From: Holtermannia corniformis | Taxonomy: Eukaryota > Basidiomycota > Tremellomycetes > Holtermanniales | Length of the DNA: 64,000 nucleotides | NCBI GenBank assembly: GCA_001599935.1 | Contig: BCIJ01000024.1 | Span: forward strand, 214,930-278,929 | Direction: 5' to 3' | Shown: positions 60,318 through 64,000 of the stretch, in pieces | Numbering within the stretch: the stretch's first letter is position 1 | Layout of the letters: every line of letters begins with the position of its first letter | The notes under the pieces: generated by a model | Databases searched by the model: none | Told to the model about the DNA's origin: nothing | Seen by the model: the letters and a program-made list of their open reading frames with translations, nothing else | Position numbers and translations under genes: made by a program

Positions 60318-60794
60318 CTACGCTTGAGAGTTGAACTGAGATAATTGCTTGGTCAGTGTCAGAGCCCGTTCTATAATCTGGCTCGACGAGGTTGTAGCCA
60401 AATGCTTCTCTGAACGCGCGATGACAACGCTTGCAGACAAGAACTGAGGTATCTTGGACCTGATGGTGGGATACATTGCCTCCCCAACCATCTCGGCCGA
60501 CTTGTCGGTGATGGCGTCAACCAACTCACTGACAGTGTGATCGTCCGAGCTGCAAAATTCGGTGCCAAAGCCATGGATTGTCGTGGCGTGATCGAGATCA
60601 TACGTGTCTGCGTCATCACTGACCGCCCTGACGATGGCGTTAATGTACCACAAAACCCGGGGGTCATGAAGCGCGTCAGCGATGACCATGTTGAGCGATA
60701 GTTCAAGGAAGAGACTGACACCGGCGCACCAATCTTGAGACGGCGCCAGGGCTTCGAACGCGCTCGTACCCTTCGGTGCTTCGAATGCGCGCAT
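60318..60794 (-). CDS. Short protein of unknown family, tandem paralogue 2
   Basis: 158 residues from the ATG at 60794 (MRAFEAPKGTSAFEALAPSQ). A longer open frame upstream starts with GTG and is not used. Conserved with the neighbour from DPRVLWYINAIVRAVSDDAD through IHGFGTEFCSSDD, LVDAITDKSAEMV, SASVVIARSEKHL and KQLSQFNSQA. It has about 30 extra N-terminal residues including CAGVSLFLELSLNMVIADAL. 250 bp separate the pair and both are on the minus strand, so tandem duplication followed by strong divergence is likely. Function unknown. Confidence 0.6.
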   Translation of the reverse strand: MRAFEAPKGTSAFEALAPSQDWCAGVSLFLELSLNMVIADALHDPRVLWYINAIVRAVSDDADTYDLDHATTIHGFGTEFCSSDDHTVSELVDAITDKSAEMVGEAMYPTIRSKIPQFLSASVVIARSEKHLATTSSSQIIERALTLTKQLSQFNSQA

Positions 60795-61134
60795 CTCATG
60801 CTCCACTCGGTTGCGCCTTTAGAAAGGAAGCAAACCAGCGGCTGTAGAATAGTTGACGTAGGCTTAACCTCAACCTCTCTGCTCAACAGCCACATGAAGT
60901 ACTTGGGTGACTGGAGCTTGAGGACGATCGACCAGCTTGCGCGCCGTGGCCGTGCAGCGGACAGTCAGTGCGCCCTGGCATGACAAGCGCGTCCAATCTG
61001 GGACCTACGGGAGGGACACTAGGAGCACCAGCAGGATACTGCGTAAGGGCGACAGAGCGGCCGATACTTGTGCTAGATCTTGACAGGTATTATATACATA
61101 TATAGATTTAAACAAACCAAGCCTTCTCATCGGC
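60795..61134. other. Intergenic, no gene seen
   Basis: 340 bp. The part just before the tRNA (61090-61118) is AT-rich with TATATACATATATAG, as often seen upstream of fungal Pol III genes. Confidence 0.5.
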
Positions 61135-61228
61135 GGCACTATATCGAAGTGGTTAACGAGACAGTTTCGAATACTACGACTATCAGCTGTTGCCTTCGGG
61201 CGCGCAGGTTCGAGTCCTGCTGGTGTCG
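61135..61228 (+). tRNA. tRNA-Ser(CGA) with a short intron
   Basis: Acceptor stem GGCACTA pairs with TGGTGTC (two G-U pairs), with discriminator G. D arm TCG-AAGTGGTTAA-CGA. Anticodon stem ACAGT/GCTGT closes a loop TTCGAA..., giving anticodon CGA (reads UCG Ser); about 13 nt (TACTACGACTATC) after position 37 is a nuclear-type tRNA intron. Long variable arm GCC-TTC-GGGC marks a class II tRNA, and the T arm is GCAGG-TTCGAGT-CCTGC. All parts agree with serine identity. Confidence 0.88.
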
Positions 61229-61674
61229 ATTTAGACTTGACCGCTTTCGGGCGGTTTGTCTTTTTGCTGCTGTTAGCGACATGGGGCAGCCAACAGTCGT
61301 ACTGTGTCAATTGAGCGTCCTGGATACCTGAGCCATGCTACACTCAGAAAAAGAGCATCGTTACGGTGAACCGGATTGCACGCGTCGACGCTTTCTGAGG
61401 GCTGCCAACAGACATGCCGTTGACGCGATCCAGATGTCAAGCGCTTGTCGTGGCCTACAGCTCTTGTACCTTTGGCCCGCCCGCTCCACATTGACAAAGG
61501 TGCTGGAGCAGGCAGGCAACACGTCTTCCATTGTACCCATCCTGACCCGGTTTGCCACTTCGGGGCCACTCGCCTCTTGTCGCGTTTCTGTCACGTGCGT
61601 GCGCGTTCTCGAGTGTTACATTATTCAAAACTGGACATCATCGTGCCCATCGGGGTTCCATCATTTGCATCGAG
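61229..61674. other. Intergenic, Pol III terminator and upstream region of next gene
   Basis: Apart from the T5 run at 61261-61265 nothing specific is visible in these 446 bp; they should contain the promoter of the gene at 61675. Confidence 0.45.
61261..61265 (+). terminator. Probable RNA polymerase III terminator (T5)
   Basis: First run of five T after the tRNA-Ser, 33 nt past the mature 3' end. Only a TTT occurs closer. Confidence 0.55.
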
Positions 61675-62565
61675 ATGGAGCAGCCAATTCCGCAAGCTGG
61701 GCCATCTAACTGGCAATATCAACGCAAGCGTCAGCACTCGCCCGAGCTCAATCACCCGCACCCGGCCAGGCGGCCTTTCATCTCACCAACGACTGGTACA
61801 AAGCGGAGACATGCATCGCCCTTGTCAGATGGGAGCACGAGCTCGGAAGAGGTACCGAAACGTCGGAGGGTCGACTTACCGCACCTTGGGTTCGAGGGCA
61901 TGACATTGGACCCACCGCCGATCCCGACGGTCGAATCACCCGATACGGGGCGGGGATCGCCGGCAGAGGAGATTTCACCGTGGAGCTGGAAGCCGGCGCA
62001 AGAGGTCCAAGTGGTCGAACCAGAATCCAGAGGAGAGGAACTTGAAGAGGTGTATGAAATCCCGCGGTCCGAGTGGAATGTCTACGAGCATGAAGATGAA
62101 GGCTGGCATTATGTCGACGGCGATCCAGATCGTGAGTCCCAGTGTACACTATTGAAATGCATCCTGACACTGGTAGGTATACACATTTCCTCCATCCCCG
62201 ATTCCCCACCCACACGGACGCGCCCACCAACCCCGCAACCCTGCTACACATCCCTCGAACAGCCAGGCTCTCAGGGCTTCACAATCTCACCTTCTGTTCT
62301 GACACAGATTCTCCGCCGAAACGCAGATGTCGTCACGCACACTCCGCTTCCACCCGAATTCGAACGCGAACGAGCAAACAAACTAGGGCTGGTACTATAC
62401 CGCCCACCGATTGAATACCTTCCGTTACCGCCACAGGGCGAGACGCAGACGGCACGCATAGAGGAGATGACGGAAAGTGCTGGCGGTGGAGGGGAGGATG
62501 GGATGGACATGGACATGGACATGGGCATGGATGTGGATCAGGGCGGTGACATGGAGATCGAGTAA
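61675..62565 (+). CDS. Disordered, probably nuclear protein of unknown function
   Basis: ATG at 61675 (MEQPIPQAGPSNWQYQRKRQ). Two basic clusters, TKRRHAS and VPKRRRVDLP, look like a bipartite or SV40-like nuclear localisation signal. Pro/Ser/Glu-rich disordered sequence follows, then EEVYEIPRSEWNVYEHEDEG. A canonical GTGAGT...TAG unit of about 45 nt near 62131 can be spliced or read through without losing frame. After it, SVLTQILRRNADVVTHTPLP and RANKLGLVLYRPP form the most ordered part. The end is a Met/Asp alternation (GMDMDMDMGMDVD, then GGDMEIE) with TAA at 62563-62565. No enzyme or DNA-binding domain recognised. The pattern is compatible with a transcriptional or cell-cycle regulator, but that is a guess. 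Confidence 0.7.
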   Translation: MEQPIPQAGPSNWQYQRKRQHSPELNHPHPARRPFISPTTGTKRRHASPLSDGSTSSEEVPKRRRVDLPHLGFEGMTLDPPPIPTVESPDTGRGSPAEEISPWSWKPAQEVQVVEPESRGEELEEVYEIPRSEWNVYEHEDEGWHYVDGDPDRESQCTLLKCILTLVGIHISSIPDSPPTRTRPPTPQPCYTSLEQPGSQGFTISPSVLTQILRRNADVVTHTPLPPEFERERANKLGLVLYRPPIEYLPLPPQGETQTARIEEMTESAGGGGEDGMDMDMDMGMDVDQGGDMEIE

Positions 62566-62604
62566 TGCATTGTACGTCACGACCACTGGCTCGGCTAGTG
62601 CGCG

Positions 62605-62928
62605 CTAGTGTGCCGTAGCTTTATCACACCCATCGTGCCGCCCATCACGACCACTTGGCGCCGCAAACCGCGACGTACAAAGTACTTGCCCGCGGTGCGC
62701 GTTCGAATAACAAAACTCCGACTTGAGACCGACGATCCCACATTTCGTGCAGTGAGCGGAACAAGCGCTGCAGAGCGCTCGCAAGACTTGTTTGTCCCAC
62801 GCTCGAGGCCACTGTCGGCTCACCTGATCCAAGGAGAGCGTACTTCGACAGCTCTGACAAACGGTGGGACCAAAGTCGTTCATGGGAATGTTGACAATCT
62901 CGGCGGTGAGCGCGAAACAGGGCGACAT
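62605..62928 (-). CDS. Cys-rich short protein, tandem family member 1
   Basis: 107 residues from a true ATG (62928, MSPCFALTAEIVNIPMNDFG). Two CxxC-like pairs (VCQSC, LCSACSAHCTKC) precede the family core GIVGLKSEFCYSN...VLCTSR...GRHDGCD. The core, C-x2-C-G-x-V-G-L-K-x-x-F-C ... C ... G-x-x-H-x-G-C-D, recurs in the next two genes. The set could bind zinc or form disulfides. A GTGAGC donor inside the frame (near 62824) might be an intron, but splicing it to the nearest acceptor breaks the Cys frame, so I keep one exon. No clear signal peptide. Confidence 0.55.
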   Translation of the reverse strand: MSPCFALTAEIVNIPMNDFGPTVCQSCRSTLSLDQVSRQWPRAWDKQVLRALCSACSAHCTKCGIVGLKSEFCYSNAHRGQVLCTSRFAAPSGRDGRHDGCDKATAH

Positions 62929-63098
62929 GAGAAAAGGCGGGTTTAGCTGACCGTGTTAGGCTACAAGACTCGCATTGACAGCCACGCCTTCGACTCAATC
63001 AAACGCGGTGGTCATACGTCAAGGGAGCAATTCCAAATTGCTACTCTGCGAGATGGACTCTAGACTTGAGACTGCACAGCCTCCCATCTAGTACCGCG

Positions 63099-63281
63099 TC
63101 AATTCTTCGTACAGGGGTCGCACCCATGTTGCCCATTGTCCGCAAAAGCAGTCGTACACAGTGGCCAGCGGGGATAGTTGCCCTCCGCGCAAAACTCCCT
63201 CGACACGCCCGTCAAACCGCAAGCGTTGCACGTTATTGAGCCGCCTGTGCAAGTCCCACTCAGGAAGCCCTCAGCGTTCAC
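63099..63281 (-). CDS. Cys-rich short protein, tandem family member 2 (last exon)
   Basis: The frame has no ATG of its own; it reads TCNACGLTGVSREFCAEGN, then PLCTTAFADNGQHGCDPCTKN and TGA. These match the family core of the two neighbours. A GTGAAC...CACAG unit of 36 nt just upstream, after an ATG at about 63293, could supply a very short first exon (MAI), and a longer frame starting MRVTAPVLNAVTLAITMSSS further upstream is an alternative in another phase. The N-terminus is therefore open. Confidence 0.45.
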   Translation of the reverse strand: MNAEGFLSGTCTGGSITCNACGLTGVSREFCAEGNYPRWPLCTTAFADNGQHGCDPCTKN

Positions 63282-63569
63282 TTATAGCCATCGGGGGCTC
63301 TGCGGCTGACCGTCGCGCTTGCTTCTTGGCAGTGTGTGGTAGGCGTAGTCGTGCTGCTGCTCATGGTGATTGCGAGGGTGACAGCGTTGAGGACCGGGGC
63401 GGTTACTCGCATGGCTGACTGCCAGAAGCCCATACCTTCGCACGGAAGTCTAGCTACCTTTGGCCAGAACGTGGGCCGGTTTTTCGCGATAAAGATCGTG
63501 TGTGGCGGCGCACTCTCGTCCCATCCTCACTTGTGAAGCTGACTACGATGCATGCTGGGGTCAGCTGCG

Positions 63570-63866
63570 CTAGCATTGGTCCTTGCATGGATCACACCCT
63601 TGGTGTGGTTGACCATGGCTGCTACCGGCAACGGACACGCAGTACGTCTCTCCGGAGTGGTCGAAGCAGTAATCCTGCTTGAGGCCAACAGCACCGCCTT
63701 TGGTATACGTCGCCGAGCAGTGGTTGCAGATCCCAAGAAGGGACTCACCGCACCGGTCGTGTGGTATGTCAAAGTTGAACTCGGACTTGGCTACTGAACA
63801 GCGGCTTTTCTTGCAGCACCATTCCGTGAGCTCATATGAGCACGAGATTTCTCTGACCTGCGGCAC
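63570..63866 (-). CDS. Cys-rich short protein, tandem family member 3
   Basis: Open frame with 13 Cys: CSYELTEWCCKKSRC, then CGESLLGICNHC, then the core GGAVGLKQDYCFDHSGETYC and GQPHQGCDPCKDQC, TAG. No in-frame ATG within the open segment, so a first exon further right (63867-63990) must exist if it is expressed; an ATG near 63933 is a candidate. Best conserved with member 1 in G-x-VGLK-x-[DE]-[FY]-C and with member 2 in HxGCDPC. Confidence 0.5.
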   Translation of the reverse strand: MPQVREISCSYELTEWCCKKSRCSVAKSEFNFDIPHDRCGESLLGICNHCSATYTKGGAVGLKQDYCFDHSGETYCVSVAGSSHGQPHQGCDPCKDQC

Positions 63867-64000
63867 TGGGCTTTATGGCGCGTCCCGGCGTGCCGATCGG
63901 CACTTCGAGGCCGCAGTTCGGCAGTCGTCAGCATGGCCCTTTGTGTTAGGGGGGGGAAGAACCGTGATGCATCTCGCTCGCTACGGCGCTTCTTTGTAGG

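Noticed and set aside
63946..63955. G-rich run as telomere-like repeat
   Set aside because: A single G8 tract without repetition; not a telomeric array.

Overview
This is 64 kb of nuclear DNA from a gene-dense fungus. Many introns are only 43-70 nt long (GT...AG, often with a CTNAN branch point). The gene set includes a cell-wall alpha-1,3-glucan synthase, a GH18 chitinase, a CSC1-type channel, MED13 and a HECT ligase of the Tom1 class. This fits a basidiomycete with a compact genome. A more precise placement (for example a Mixia-like or other Pucciniomycotina yeast) is only a guess. Gene models below were spliced by eye from homology and splice signals, so end points of multi-exon genes are the best supported readings and not proven.

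Layout, left to right. 0-5.8 kb: end of RNase H2 subunit A (+), a gamma-glutamyltranspeptidase-like gene (-) whose second intron carries a 438-bp insertion, ribosomal protein uS12 (RPS23, +) and DPM2 (+). 6-8.7 kb: a SmgGDS/RAP1GDS1-like ARM protein (-). 8.9-21.1 kb: a giant HECT E3 ligase, Tom1/HUWE1 type (+). 21.3-28.1 kb: mitochondrial AFG1 ATPase (-), a small Roadblock/LAMTOR2-like protein (+) and Mediator MED13 (-); the last two end on the same CTAG. 28.4-37.1 kb: alpha-1,3-glucan synthase (-). 37.7-41.6 kb: a small membrane protein (+) and a cullin (+). 42.5-44.1 kb: an unidentified gene interrupted by a solo LTR. 44.2-46.1 kb: a divergent CK1-like kinase (-). 46.7-50.9 kb: a CSC1/OSCA channel (+). 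51.2-55.8 kb: a young Ty1/copia retrotransposon with identical LTRs. 56.3-58.9 kb: a chitinase with a long Ser-rich stalk.

From 59 kb to the end the character changes. Conserved housekeeping genes give way to short lineage-specific genes: a pair of tandem paralogues of unknown family, a tRNA-Ser(CGA) with a small intron, a nuclear-looking disordered protein, and three neighbouring Cys-rich paralogues that share a G-C-D signature. Together with the transposable elements this right end looks accessory.

Functional themes: cell wall (alpha-glucan synthase, chitinase, and indirectly DPM2 through glycosylation), ubiquitin-dependent turnover (Tom1, cullin), glutathione or gamma-glutamyl metabolism, nutrient or TOR signalling (Roadblock-like protein) and transcription (MED13). 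I see no operon-like or biosynthetic cluster logic. The most novel material is the intron-resident element, the solo LTR inside a gene, and the two families of short unknown proteins at the right end.
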